A program made the translations under genes and the position numbers. From a virus, in IMG/VR virus record IMGVR_UViG_3300025732_000026, positions 1-64,000 of that record: 64,000 bases of DNA; one strand, 5' to 3'. The notes below the pieces were generated by a model. It saw only the letters and a program-made list of their open reading frames with translations, did not search any database and was not told where the DNA came from. Numbering within the stretch: position 1 is the first letter of the stretch; each line of letters opens with the position of its first letter. Below are positions 34,708-43,162 of the stretch, piece by piece.

Positions 34708-35097
34708 ATGACACCGGAAGATATCGCATTTCCTAAAGGAGTGAATGGAATTAAGGAATATACTGATAGCATTTCGATCTATAGAAAAGGTACGCCCATT
34801 CATGTAAGAGGGAGTTTAATCTTCAATCATCAATTACAAAAATATTCAATTGACAACAAATATCCGAAAATACAAGATGGCACAAAAATAAAATATATCT
34901 ATCTAAAAGAGCCAAATGTATTCCATGAAAATGTTATAGCATTTGTTGATAAATTGCCGGATGAATTTATGTTACTAGAATATATTGATTATAATTTAAT
35001 GTTTGATAAAGTATTTCTAGCTCCAATTAAAAATGTAACTGAACATATTGGATGGTCGGTTAGAAAACAAAATAGTTTAGTTGGGTTCTTTGGTTGA
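34708..35097 (+). CDS. 43: DNA polymerase gp43, C-terminal fragment
   Basis: 129 residues from the first ATG, but the homologous frame is open further upstream to about base 34640 (ILLYGTEVELQEDILHFEKKF precedes the ATG). It carries the T4-like block KGTPIHVRGSLIFN and IKYIYLKEPNVFHENVIAF, and the C-terminal GFFG resembles the clamp-binding DFLFG tail. No ribosome site precedes the ATG. A single extra A in the run at 34636-34639 would fuse the two parts. Confidence 0.85.
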   Translation: MTPEDIAFPKGVNGIKEYTDSISIYRKGTPIHVRGSLIFNHQLQKYSIDNKYPKIQDGTKIKYIYLKEPNVFHENVIAFVDKLPDEFMLLEYIDYNLMFDKVFLAPIKNVTEHIGWSVRKQNSLVGFFG

Positions 35098-35122
35098 ATG
35101 TTGTTATTGAATTTGTTATAAT
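35094..35122 (+). promoter_or_regulatory. Sigma70-like promoter for uvsX
   Basis: TTGAAT, a 17-base spacer and TATAAT with an upstream TG, overlapping the polymerase stop codon and 26 bases before the uvsX ATG, which has a GAGAG ribosome site. Confidence 0.7.
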
Positions 35123-35148
35123 GTACGTTAACATTAAAATGAGAGAAT

Positions 35149-36195
35149 ATGGGACTATTAGATAGAGTAAAAGTTGCCGGTACAGTTAAGTCGGCGGAAA
35201 TATTATCGGAATCAACATTTTTTAATGAAAAGGATGTTATTCCAACAGATTTGCCCATTTTAAATGTGGCATTTTCTGGTAAATTGGATGGCGGATTAGT
35301 TCCTGGTTTGACGGTATTCGCAGGTGCATCCAAGACATTTAAAACACTTCTTGGATTATTTTGTATTAAAGCTTTTTTGACAAAGTATCCTGACTCAATA
35401 TGTTTGTTCTATGATTCTGAATTCGGTGTAACTCCTCAGTATTTGAAATCAAATGGAATAGATGCCAGTAGAGTATTGCATATACCTATTGAAAATATTG
35501 AACAGTTGAAATTTGATGTTGTTAAAAGGTTAGAGGCAATAGAAAGAAAAGATAAAGTTATCATTTTTGTTGATAGTATTGGCGCACTTTCATCTAAAAA
35601 GGAAGTGGAAGATGCTATAGATGAAAAATCAGTAGCGGATATGACTAGAGCCAAATCGATTCGTAGTTTATTTAGAATAATAACTCCACATCTTACTACT
35701 AAAGATATTCCTTGTATTGTGATTAATCATGTTTATCAAACGATGGAATTATATGCGAAAACGATTCTATCGGGTGGTACGTCTATAATGTACTCATCGA
35801 ATCAAGTATTCATAATCACGAAATCACAAGAGAAAGATGGAACGGATATTGTAGGTTGGAATTTTACAATAAATATTGAAAAATCAAGATTTGTTAAGGA
35901 AAAATCTAAATTCATGTTTTTGGTGAATTATGATAAAGGTATTCAGCGATATTCTGGATTGTTAGAATTGGCAATTGAGGGTAAATTTATACTGAATACT
36001 AAGCAAGGTTGGTATAATAAAGTTGATCTAACTACCGGCGAAATCGCGGAAAATGATAAGGGTATTCGACTAAAAACATTAATGGAAGATGTTGATTTTT
36101 GGGAAAATCTCTTAATAAGCGAAAAATTCAAGACATTCGTATCGAGTAAATATCAATTTACTTCGGAATCAATGATTGATTATATAGCCAAATAA
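35149..36195 (+). CDS. uvsX: UvsX RecA-like recombinase
   Basis: 348 residues. Walker A GASKTFKT (59-66), Walker B VIIFVDSIGALSSK, and the DNA-binding loop region TTKDIPCIVINHVYQTM typical of T4 UvsX. It drives strand exchange for recombination-dependent replication and works with UvsY, UvsW and gp46/47. It has its own promoter. Helicase gene 41 follows at 12 bases. Confidence 0.95.
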   Translation: MGLLDRVKVAGTVKSAEILSESTFFNEKDVIPTDLPILNVAFSGKLDGGLVPGLTVFAGASKTFKTLLGLFCIKAFLTKYPDSICLFYDSEFGVTPQYLKSNGIDASRVLHIPIENIEQLKFDVVKRLEAIERKDKVIIFVDSIGALSSKKEVEDAIDEKSVADMTRAKSIRSLFRIITPHLTTKDIPCIVINHVYQTMELYAKTILSGGTSIMYSSNQVFIITKSQEKDGTDIVGWNFTINIEKSRFVKEKSKFMFLVNYDKGIQRYSGLLELAIEGKFILNTKQGWYNKVDLTTGEIAENDKGIRLKTLMEDVDFWENLLISEKFKTFVSSKYQFTSESMIDYIAK

Positions 36196-36207
36196 TAGCA
36201 TCTATAC

Positions 36208-37551
36208 ATGAGTGATATTGAGAGAAAAATTCTTGAGAATTTATTACATAATGAACTATATGCTAGAAAAATTATACCTTTTATAGAGTTAGATTATTTT
36301 GTTGATTCAATTGATAGAACATTAGCACAAGAAATAGTACAATTTTTTGCTAAATATAATAAGCTACCTACGAAAGATATTATTAGCATAGAACTTTCCA
36401 ATCGAAAGAATTTATCGGATGAACTATTAACTAAATGTAATAAATTATTAAAGTCTTTGGAAGTAGATGATTCCAATATTGATTGGTTATTGAAACATAC
36501 CGAGAAATATTTTAAAGATCGCGCAGTCTATAATGCCATTCTAAAATCACTAACTATTATTAATAATGAGGATAAAGTTTTAACGCCAGAGGCGATACCG
36601 AAGATACTTCAGGATGCATTGGGAGTATCTTTTGATAAAAATGTCGGACATGATTATTTTATTGATGCCGAAGCAAGATATGATTTTTATAACCGTCGCG
36701 AAGAAAAAATACCATTTGATATTAATTTATTGAATAAAATTACAGATGGTGGCATGAGCAAAAAGAGTCTTACTATATTTCTTGCAATGACTGGATTAGG
36801 TAAAACTTTAGTGATGTGTCACATGGCGGCATCTGCTATATCACAGGGCAAAAATGTTTTATATATTACTTTGGAAATGGCAGAAGAACGAATAGCGCAG
36901 AGAATTGATGCAAATTTACTCAATATTGATATTAAAGATTTGGTGGCATTATCCAAGGAATCGTTTAATAAGAGAATTGATAAATTGCGTGATCGATCCA
37001 ATGGTAAATTAGTGATAAAGGAATATCCAACATCTAGTGCCCATGCTGGACATTTTAGGGTACTCTTAGAGGAGTTGAAAACTAAAAAGAATTTTCAACC
37101 AGATTTAATAGTAGTTGATTATTTAGGTATTTGTTCTAGTAGTCGAATTAAAATGAGTTCTGGTGCTAATTCTTATTTAATAGTTAAATCAATAGCAGAA
37201 GAATTGCGTGGATTAGCAATGGAATATAATGTTCCTGTCATCTCCGGTGCCCAAACTAATAAATGTTTGGTATTGAATACGTTAGTTGAGCATATGACTA
37301 AAGGAAAAATTCCGATCAAAGATTTGGTGATAGGTGATAAAATACTTGGTACGAATGGATTTGTTGATGTCAATCATATTTTTCCAATTGAAGAAAATGA
37401 AGTATATGAAATAGTATTAAAATCTGGGAAAAAAATAAAGTGTTCCAAAAAACACATTTTTCCAACAATTGATGGTATGAAATCGATAGACAATTTATTG
37501 CAGATTGGAGATTATTTATTTGTAAATAATGTTATTTCCCCAACACAGTAA
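36208..37551 (+). CDS. 41: Replicative helicase gp41 N-part fused to N-intein
   Basis: 447 residues. Residues 1-352 are the T4 gp41/DnaB-type helicase: Walker A AMTGLGKT (193-200), Walker B DLIVVDYLGI, ending GAQTNK. Residue 353 is Cys and starts an intein N-domain (CLVLNTLVEHM...GDKIL; EIVLKSGKKIKCSKKHIFPT) of 95 residues, then a stop. The remaining helicase residues are in a third gene, 38904-39350. The helicase unwinds the fork with primase gp61. The active protein requires trans-splicing. Confidence 0.93.
   Translation: MSDIERKILENLLHNELYARKIIPFIELDYFVDSIDRTLAQEIVQFFAKYNKLPTKDIISIELSNRKNLSDELLTKCNKLLKSLEVDDSNIDWLLKHTEKYFKDRAVYNAILKSLTIINNEDKVLTPEAIPKILQDALGVSFDKNVGHDYFIDAEARYDFYNRREEKIPFDINLLNKITDGGMSKKSLTIFLAMTGLGKTLVMCHMAASAISQGKNVLYITLEMAEERIAQRIDANLLNIDIKDLVALSKESFNKRIDKLRDRSNGKLVIKEYPTSSAHAGHFRVLLEELKTKKNFQPDLIVVDYLGICSSSRIKMSSGANSYLIVKSIAEELRGLAMEYNVPVISGAQTNKCLVLNTLVEHMTKGKIPIKDLVIGDKILGTNGFVDVNHIFPIEENEVYEIVLKSGKKIKCSKKHIFPTIDGMKSIDNLLQIGDYLFVNNVISPTQ
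37264..37548 (+). other. Split intein N-fragment (IntN)
   Basis: Encodes 95 residues from Cys1. Block A begins CLVLNTLV and block B includes KCSKKHIFPT with the conserved His. It ends in a stop, not in a DNA-linked endonuclease domain. By memory the sequence resembles the gp41-8 type split intein (VFEIVLKSGKKIRVS). Confidence 0.9.
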
Positions 37552-37599
37552 AATGTTTGGAATAATAAATAACTGTATACCACTAAAAAGGATACAGTT

Positions 37600-38925
37600 A
37601 TGGCAAGTTTCGATTATTTTTTAAAGACGATAAAGAAGAATGGTGTTGAGAATATTTCAGATGATGTGTTGAAGGAATTGCAGCGCATATTTGACGAATT
37701 TGGAGCGGTTCCTACGAAAATCATATCTAAACAGATTTTATTAGGGATACCTGATATATATAAAAGATTCGTAGAGTGTAGAAATAAATTAAAAAGTAAA
37801 GATTCTACCTCATATATTGCATGTATAATGAGATATGGTGAACATCATGGTGAAATAATATATCGTCAAAGATGTAAAGATTCAGCAATAACACTTGAGA
37901 ATTTACAAAATAAGTATGGAATACATCAGGGGGAGAAAAAATGGAATGATATGTTGGCAAAAAAATCATTTAGCTTGGCTGGATTTATTTTAAGGCATGG
38001 CGAAATAGATGGGCCAATAAAATACAAGGACTTTTGGGATAATACTAATTTTTCAACATCTAAAGATGCTTTTATTCGTAGACATGGTGAAATAGATGGA
38101 ATAGAAAGGTATAAGAAGTTTGTTGCAAAACAAGGATTCAACAATACATTATTAGCATATCATGAAAAATATGGTGTTGATTTAGGAAATATTCTATACA
38201 ATGAGCGACTTGCTAAGAAAAATGCAAATAGTAAAAAAGTTAAATATGTCACAAAATTGTTAGAATCTGGTAAAACTATAAATGAAATTAATGTTTTATT
38301 GGATAAAAGATATAATAAAACTTCGCTTAATAGTTTCATCAAAAGATATGGACTGGATATAGGAACTGCGAAATATACAGAATTTATTTCTAAACTAAAA
38401 AGTAATAATGTTCTATGTATCGAATATTATAGAAAAAGGGGCATTTCGGATACTACTTCGTTTGAATTGATATCCGACATTCAAGGAAAGAGAAACTGTA
38501 AATCCAATTTCTCAAAAGAATCAATGAAATATTTGTTGCCAATAGTTTTAAAAATTGAAGAAGTCACTGAAAATAATTGTTTCTATGGCGAAGATGAATT
38601 CTTTATTAGAACAAATAAAGAAGAATTTGATGTGTCTGGTAAAAGAATATTCTTTTACGATTTTGTTTTTCCTAAATTAAATTTAATATTCGAATATCAT
38701 GGTGTAAGATTCCATGCGGATGTTGATTATAGTTCAACTCATAGTTTGAATTTAGCGGAATTCAAACTCAATTTTGATTCGGATTTGTTTAAGAAATATG
38801 TGGCGGAAAATAGAGGTTTTGATGTTAAGATTATTAGAAGTTGGAACTTGAAAGAGGATATGAATGCTTTATATGATTATTTGCGCGATAGGGGAATAGT
38901 ATTATGTCAATCACTTTTTGTTTAG
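37600..38925 (+). CDS. Homing endonuclease between the intein halves, EDxHD/Vsr-like
   Basis: 441 residues with its own ribosome site (AAAGGAT). The N-terminal two-thirds hold about six imperfect repeats of the type IxRHGEIDGxxxYKxF. The C-terminal nuclease has YDFVFPKLNLIFEYHGVRFHAD (Glu365, His), then LKIIRSWNL-like VKIIRSWNL. This matches the pattern of endonuclease genes found inside fractured genes with split inteins. It overlaps the C-intein gene by 22 bases. Confidence 0.85.
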   Translation: MASFDYFLKTIKKNGVENISDDVLKELQRIFDEFGAVPTKIISKQILLGIPDIYKRFVECRNKLKSKDSTSYIACIMRYGEHHGEIIYRQRCKDSAITLENLQNKYGIHQGEKKWNDMLAKKSFSLAGFILRHGEIDGPIKYKDFWDNTNFSTSKDAFIRRHGEIDGIERYKKFVAKQGFNNTLLAYHEKYGVDLGNILYNERLAKKNANSKKVKYVTKLLESGKTINEINVLLDKRYNKTSLNSFIKRYGLDIGTAKYTEFISKLKSNNVLCIEYYRKRGISDTTSFELISDIQGKRNCKSNFSKESMKYLLPIVLKIEEVTENNCFYGEDEFFIRTNKEEFDVSGKRIFFYDFVFPKLNLIFEYHGVRFHADVDYSSTHSLNLAEFKLNFDSDLFKKYVAENRGFDVKIIRSWNLKEDMNALYDYLRDRGIVLCQSLFV

Positions 38926-39026
38926 ATGAAATCGTAAGTATTAGAAAAATTGGAACTGAGAAAACAGTTGATATATCAGTTTCGAATGATAATTTATTTT
39001 TTGCAAATGATATTTTAACTCATAAT
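38904..39026 (+). other. Split intein C-fragment (IntC)
   Basis: 41 residues ending ILTHN, the terminal His-Asn needed for cleavage, followed by Ser+1. The spacing FFANDILTHN is standard for intein blocks F and G. Confidence 0.92.
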
Positions 39027-39350
39027 AGCGGATATGATAATTCAGATGTTGATTTGTCCAATATGTCGGAATCTTATGGACTTAATTCAACAGCAGATTT
39101 GATTTTAGGTTTGATTCGAACAGAAGAACTTGATAAATTAAATCAAATAATGGTTAAACAATTAAAGAATCGATATTCCGATCTATCAACTAATAAACGT
39201 TTCGTTGTAGGTGTTGATCGATCTAAGATGAGATTATATAACATAGAAGATGTCGGACAGGAAAGAATCGCCGATTCGGGAGTAGAATTGAATGATGATA
39301 GAAATAAGAAAAGACGATTCAATAAAGATTTTTCTGGATTAAAATTGTAA
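38904..39350 (+). CDS. 41: C-intein fused to gp41 helicase C-part
   Basis: 148 residues. Residues 1-41 are the intein C-domain (EIVSIRKIGTEKTVDISVSND, LFFANDILTHN), ending His-Asn with Ser42 as the +1 nucleophile. Residues 42-148 are the helicase remainder SGYDNSDVDLSNMSESYGL...RSKMRLYNI. The joined helicase would be 459 residues (T4 475). It is in a different frame from the N-part, with its own start inside the endonuclease gene. Confidence 0.93.
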   Translation: MSITFCLDEIVSIRKIGTEKTVDISVSNDNLFFANDILTHNSGYDNSDVDLSNMSESYGLNSTADLILGLIRTEELDKLNQIMVKQLKNRYSDLSTNKRFVVGVDRSKMRLYNIEDVGQERIADSGVELNDDRNKKRRFNKDFSGLKL

Positions 39351-39364
39351 TGAATTTGAATAGC

Positions 39365-39394
39365 TTGTTATTGTAAATAAGACACCTCTATAAT
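39365..39394 (+). promoter_or_regulatory. Possible sigma70-like promoter
   Basis: TTGTTA and TATAAT separated by 18 bases, 15 bases before the ATG at 39409. The -10 is perfect; the spacing is long and the gap to the gene short, so confidence is limited. Confidence 0.4.
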
Positions 39395-39408
39395 TTTTAA
39401 ATTAAAAT

Positions 39409-39678
39409 ATGAAAAAAGATAAAAAAGTATTAGAATTGGTTCCTATTGATAAAAAAATAGAAAATGAATTCAATAAAATTGCTATTAAATTTCTGGAAGA
39501 TACTAAAGAACAATTATTAAATGGTGAAATTTCAGAATTAATTATTATCACAAAATTTGATGATTCGACTGAAATTATTCCAATAACATATTCGCTAACA
39601 TCAGCAGTTGGTATGCTAGAATTAAGTAAACAAGAATTGATTATCAGTAGATTCATGGATGAGATGATCGAAGATTAA
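39409..39678 (+). CDS. Hypothetical protein
   Basis: 89 residues, helix then strands (ISELIIITKFDDSTEIIPITYSL) then a C-terminal helix. It overlaps the next start by one base. The family is not recognised. Confidence 0.6.
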   Translation: MKKDKKVLELVPIDKKIENEFNKIAIKFLEDTKEQLLNGEISELIIITKFDDSTEIIPITYSLTSAVGMLELSKQELIISRFMDEMIED

Positions 39679-40742
39679 TGCATCAATATACTTATATTAG
39701 TTCAACTATTACAGAACTAATACCAGCACTTTGTTTCAATAATAAATTTCTACCGAAAGATTATACTGAAATAGAACCGTTTTTCGAAGAATTGAATTTG
39801 AATGAAAAGAAATCAAGAAAGACTTTCGTTTCCGATTATAGTGTATCAGTTGGCAAAAATCTCGTTTTAAATAAAAATAAACTATCTCCCGAGATTCGTG
39901 ATTCCAAGTTTCAAAATTGTTATGGTATATTGGAGTATCTATATACTATTAATGATGCAAAACCAATAAAGAATTGTGTATGGGGCGCATACGATAAACC
40001 ATTAAATATTGATAAAAATCATCCAGGTGATATTTTTATAACATTTAACAATGGTGATGTTAGTGGCATATCAATTAAAGCCGGAACTCAGCATACAATC
40101 GAACCTAGATTAAATAGTCGATTGAAATCAACTTTATTGAAACCAGTATGGATGCAAGTGATTCCCAATTCTTTATATGAAATGAAACAAGAATTATGGA
40201 CTAAAATTTATAGTAATGTTCCAGAACTATCCAATACCGTAAATGCCGATAATTATATTCAATTTGATAGTCGAAATATAATTCGACCGAACAAATCATT
40301 AATTGATAGTTTAGTCACATTTCAAGAAAAAAATCCAGTTCATTTTGATGAAATGTATTGGGAATTACTTAGAATTTGCAATAGTCGAATGATTGGTTAT
40401 ATAAACAATCATCAAAAAACGTCTTTAAATTGGATAAAAAGTGAATTTAGAATTAATCAATCAAATTCTAGTCAAATACCTATCGTATTACTCAAAGCGA
40501 TTAACAATAAATATACTATATGCAACGATAATTTGGCAAAATGTATTACAGATACGAAAAATGTTAATGCGTATTTGAATCCCGAATCAAAACAATCATG
40601 GTATATTGATTTGGAAGCAATAGATTATAAACAATCATTAAATATGGTAATACGATCCGATTCTGATTTTAGAAGAGAGAAGCCAAAAGGCAAATTGGGT
40701 GCATTCATGAATTTAAAATTACAATATAAAGGTTGTAAATGA
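39678..40742 (+). CDS. Conserved phage protein, possible PD-(D/E)XK nuclease
   Basis: 354 residues. The block around residues 112-134, HPGDIFITFNNGDVSGISIKAG, has the D...x-S-x-K spacing of restriction-like nuclease cores. Similar long unknown proteins lie near helicase genes in T4-like marine phages. No membrane segment. The nuclease idea is inferred from one motif. It ends inside the start of the next gene (ATGA overlap). Confidence 0.6.
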   Translation: MHQYTYISSTITELIPALCFNNKFLPKDYTEIEPFFEELNLNEKKSRKTFVSDYSVSVGKNLVLNKNKLSPEIRDSKFQNCYGILEYLYTINDAKPIKNCVWGAYDKPLNIDKNHPGDIFITFNNGDVSGISIKAGTQHTIEPRLNSRLKSTLLKPVWMQVIPNSLYEMKQELWTKIYSNVPELSNTVNADNYIQFDSRNIIRPNKSLIDSLVTFQEKNPVHFDEMYWELLRICNSRMIGYINNHQKTSLNWIKSEFRINQSNSSQIPIVLLKAINNKYTICNDNLAKCITDTKNVNAYLNPESKQSWYIDLEAIDYKQSLNMVIRSDSDFRREKPKGKLGAFMNLKLQYKGCK

Positions 40743-41647
40743 ATAAAATAGATAATATAATCATTTCGTTGGACTATTCGAGAATAAATGATGCTATTGA
40801 AGATATTGATGATAAAAACATAAGCGATTTATTTAGAACAATACCCAAAAATTTCTTTTCAGTGTTAGAAAAGAATAAGATATTTCTTTTGTATTTTAAA
40901 AAATATGTTAGCGATATCAAGATTCGGGGAACAGATCATTCAAAATATGCTATACATTTTCTCGATAATTTTGAAAAATTTTTAAATAAATCTACGATAG
41001 GATCAAAACATAGAGATACTAGAATTAGACGAATATCTGAAAAAAATACTATTCTAAGATTTCTAAAAGTTCATTTTGAATATTTGGTTAAATTGTTTAC
41101 TTTAATTGACAATGCTATCGAATTTAGATATAATATTAAAGAAAGTCAATCAAATATTTCTAAAGATATTTTATCGATTTCTGGTGCAGGACAAGATGGA
41201 ACTGATACTCTTAGAAAAAAATATCAGAAAGATACGCCGGGTCAATTAAAAGAAGATCAGTGCCAATTATATAGTTACGAAGAAATAAAAGATTTGGAAA
41301 AATTTGCAGATAGACTATTAAATCAATTTAATGTTGATATTGCGTTTACTAAACATTTTGGTGAGCGATTGAGCAACGATAGGAACAGACCATGCATAAA
41401 ATTGGATGAATTGAAATCTTTATTTAAACGTATTAGTGCAACTAGAGCCGAAAAAATAAAAAATCATCCTAATGGAGAGTATGTCATTCAGGATTTACAG
41501 AAAGATTTGAATTTACCCGTTGTGGTTGAATTTAAAAGAGGTGAATTTGATGTTATAGTAAAAACAATAATGAGAAAAAAGAATTTCATGTCAAGTAATC
41601 CAAAAATACGAGTGGAATCATTTAAGAGCATAAAGGATAGAATTTGA
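40739..41647 (+). CDS. Conserved phage protein with C-terminal HFxxR domain
   Basis: 302 residues. The last ~110 residues (FTKHFGERLSNDRN...ELKSLFKRI...VIQDLQKDLNLPVVVEF...VIVKTIMRKKNF) form a domain I recognise from various T4-like phage proteins of unknown function. The N-terminal part is helical and basic. It is coupled by overlaps to both neighbours. Confidence 0.65.
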   Translation: MNKIDNIIISLDYSRINDAIEDIDDKNISDLFRTIPKNFFSVLEKNKIFLLYFKKYVSDIKIRGTDHSKYAIHFLDNFEKFLNKSTIGSKHRDTRIRRISEKNTILRFLKVHFEYLVKLFTLIDNAIEFRYNIKESQSNISKDILSISGAGQDGTDTLRKKYQKDTPGQLKEDQCQLYSYEEIKDLEKFADRLLNQFNVDIAFTKHFGERLSNDRNRPCIKLDELKSLFKRISATRAEKIKNHPNGEYVIQDLQKDLNLPVVVEFKRGEFDVIVKTIMRKKNFMSSNPKIRVESFKSIKDRI

Positions 41648-42321
41648 AAGATTTGATAGTAACCGCAATTACGGGAATAACATTTGAAAAGATTCTGCCA
41701 TGGTTAGACGCAATTAAGAAAGTAAAATTTGCTGGAGATATTGCTGTAGTATGTTACAATGCAACATTCGATACAGTAAATAAATTAAAAGAAAATGGTA
41801 TTATAGTATATACATTTAATGAAGATGTTTCCAATGAAAGATATAATTATATTAGAGATTTCAATTTGGATCGTGAAAAATACATTCATCTGAATACGTT
41901 CTTAAAAACTTTAACAGAAAAATATAGATATTTGATACTGTCAAAAATAGATAAATTTGATAGTATTGATAAAATTCCATTGACAGTAAAAGGAAATTCC
42001 TTTTCGCTGATTGAGAGTGAAAAAACATTTGCACAATCAGATTGGCACAAAAATAATATGATACAATCTTTTGGAAATTTCTATTTTGAAAAAATGAAAG
42101 ATAGAAAAATAATATTAGATGATATTATTGTTGGTGAATTTGATGATATGTTGTATTTATTTGAAATGCTCTATTTAATATGTTTAAATTCACCACTGCA
42201 TCCAGTAGATAGCAATAATGTTAGTTTGGGATCATCAACTATATCTGGATTGAATATACTTTTTCAATCAAAAATGTATCGTAGTAATTGTAAATTTATT
42301 TCGAATGAATATATTAAATAG
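41644..42321 (+). CDS. Glycosyltransferase-like protein
   Basis: 225 residues from a TTG overlapping the previous stop. The start VTAITGITFEKILPWLDAIKKVKFAGDIAVVCYN resembles the next protein's N-terminus, so the two are likely paralogues. There is no clear DxD. It is the first gene of an 11-gene glycan island; function is inferred from context. Confidence 0.55.
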   Translation: MKDLIVTAITGITFEKILPWLDAIKKVKFAGDIAVVCYNATFDTVNKLKENGIIVYTFNEDVSNERYNYIRDFNLDREKYIHLNTFLKTLTEKYRYLILSKIDKFDSIDKIPLTVKGNSFSLIESEKTFAQSDWHKNNMIQSFGNFYFEKMKDRKIILDDIIVGEFDDMLYLFEMLYLICLNSPLHPVDSNNVSLGSSTISGLNILFQSKMYRSNCKFISNEYIK

Positions 42322-42328
42322 AGGTTAC

Positions 42329-43162
42329 ATGGAAGAAAAAGATTGTATTATAGGTTTTAGTAGTAATTATTCTTGGGACATAATTAAATATTGGGTTAAC
42401 TCATTAAATCGATGTGGATTTACAGGTGATAAGGTATTAATTGTAGGAAATTGTTCTTCGGACACAATTAAGAAAATTCAAAGTGAGAATATTTTTGTAA
42501 TTGTTGCTGGCCAATTGAATGAATTTGGTGATGCGATTTTGAACAATAATTTTGCACCTCATGTAGAAAGATTCTTCTATCTCTATCACCATCTTTCACA
42601 AAATTCTTATCGATATGTTATAACAACAGATGTTCGAGATGTTATTTTTCAAAAGAATCCTATCGAATATATAGAAAAACTTAATCCTCAAAATTGTATT
42701 TTTTCTTCCGAGAGTATTCGTTACCGTGATGAACCATGGGGCAATAATAATCTAAAAGAAACTTTTGGAGATTATATTCATGGAATATTTAAAGATAGAC
42801 TTATATATAATGTTGGAATACTTGCGGGTAAATATAATTCAATAATGAATTTGCTTATGGCCATTGCTGCAAATTCTGTCAATAGACCAATTAAAGTTTG
42901 TGATCAAGCTGTTTTCAATTTTCTCAATTGGACATCCAATTCAAATAATATACTATTAGATTCCGAGGATGGTTGGGCGTGTAATTTAGGAACTACGGCC
43001 GATCCCATGAAAATAAATGATTTTAGACCATATTTAATAGAAAATGTGCCTATTCTAAGAGATGATATGGTATGCACAAGTAATGGCAACGAATTCTTTA
43101 TAGTACATCAATATGATAGAGTGCCAGTTTGGAGAAATGTACTGGAGAAGAAATATGCCTAA
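42329..43162 (+). CDS. GT-A-like glycosyltransferase
   Basis: 277 residues from the ATG at 42329, preceded by AGAGG; ATG 42305 is an upstream alternative. CIIGFSSNYSWDIIKYWVNSLNRCGF, then RYVITTDVRDVIFQKNP gives a DxxD metal-type motif, and IYNVGILAGKY follows. This resembles phage and bacterial surface-glycan transferases. It is coupled to the next gene by an 8-base overlap. Confidence 0.65.
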   Translation: MEEKDCIIGFSSNYSWDIIKYWVNSLNRCGFTGDKVLIVGNCSSDTIKKIQSENIFVIVAGQLNEFGDAILNNNFAPHVERFFYLYHHLSQNSYRYVITTDVRDVIFQKNPIEYIEKLNPQNCIFSSESIRYRDEPWGNNNLKETFGDYIHGIFKDRLIYNVGILAGKYNSIMNLLMAIAANSVNRPIKVCDQAVFNFLNWTSNSNNILLDSEDGWACNLGTTADPMKINDFRPYLIENVPILRDDMVCTSNGNEFFIVHQYDRVPVWRNVLEKKYA

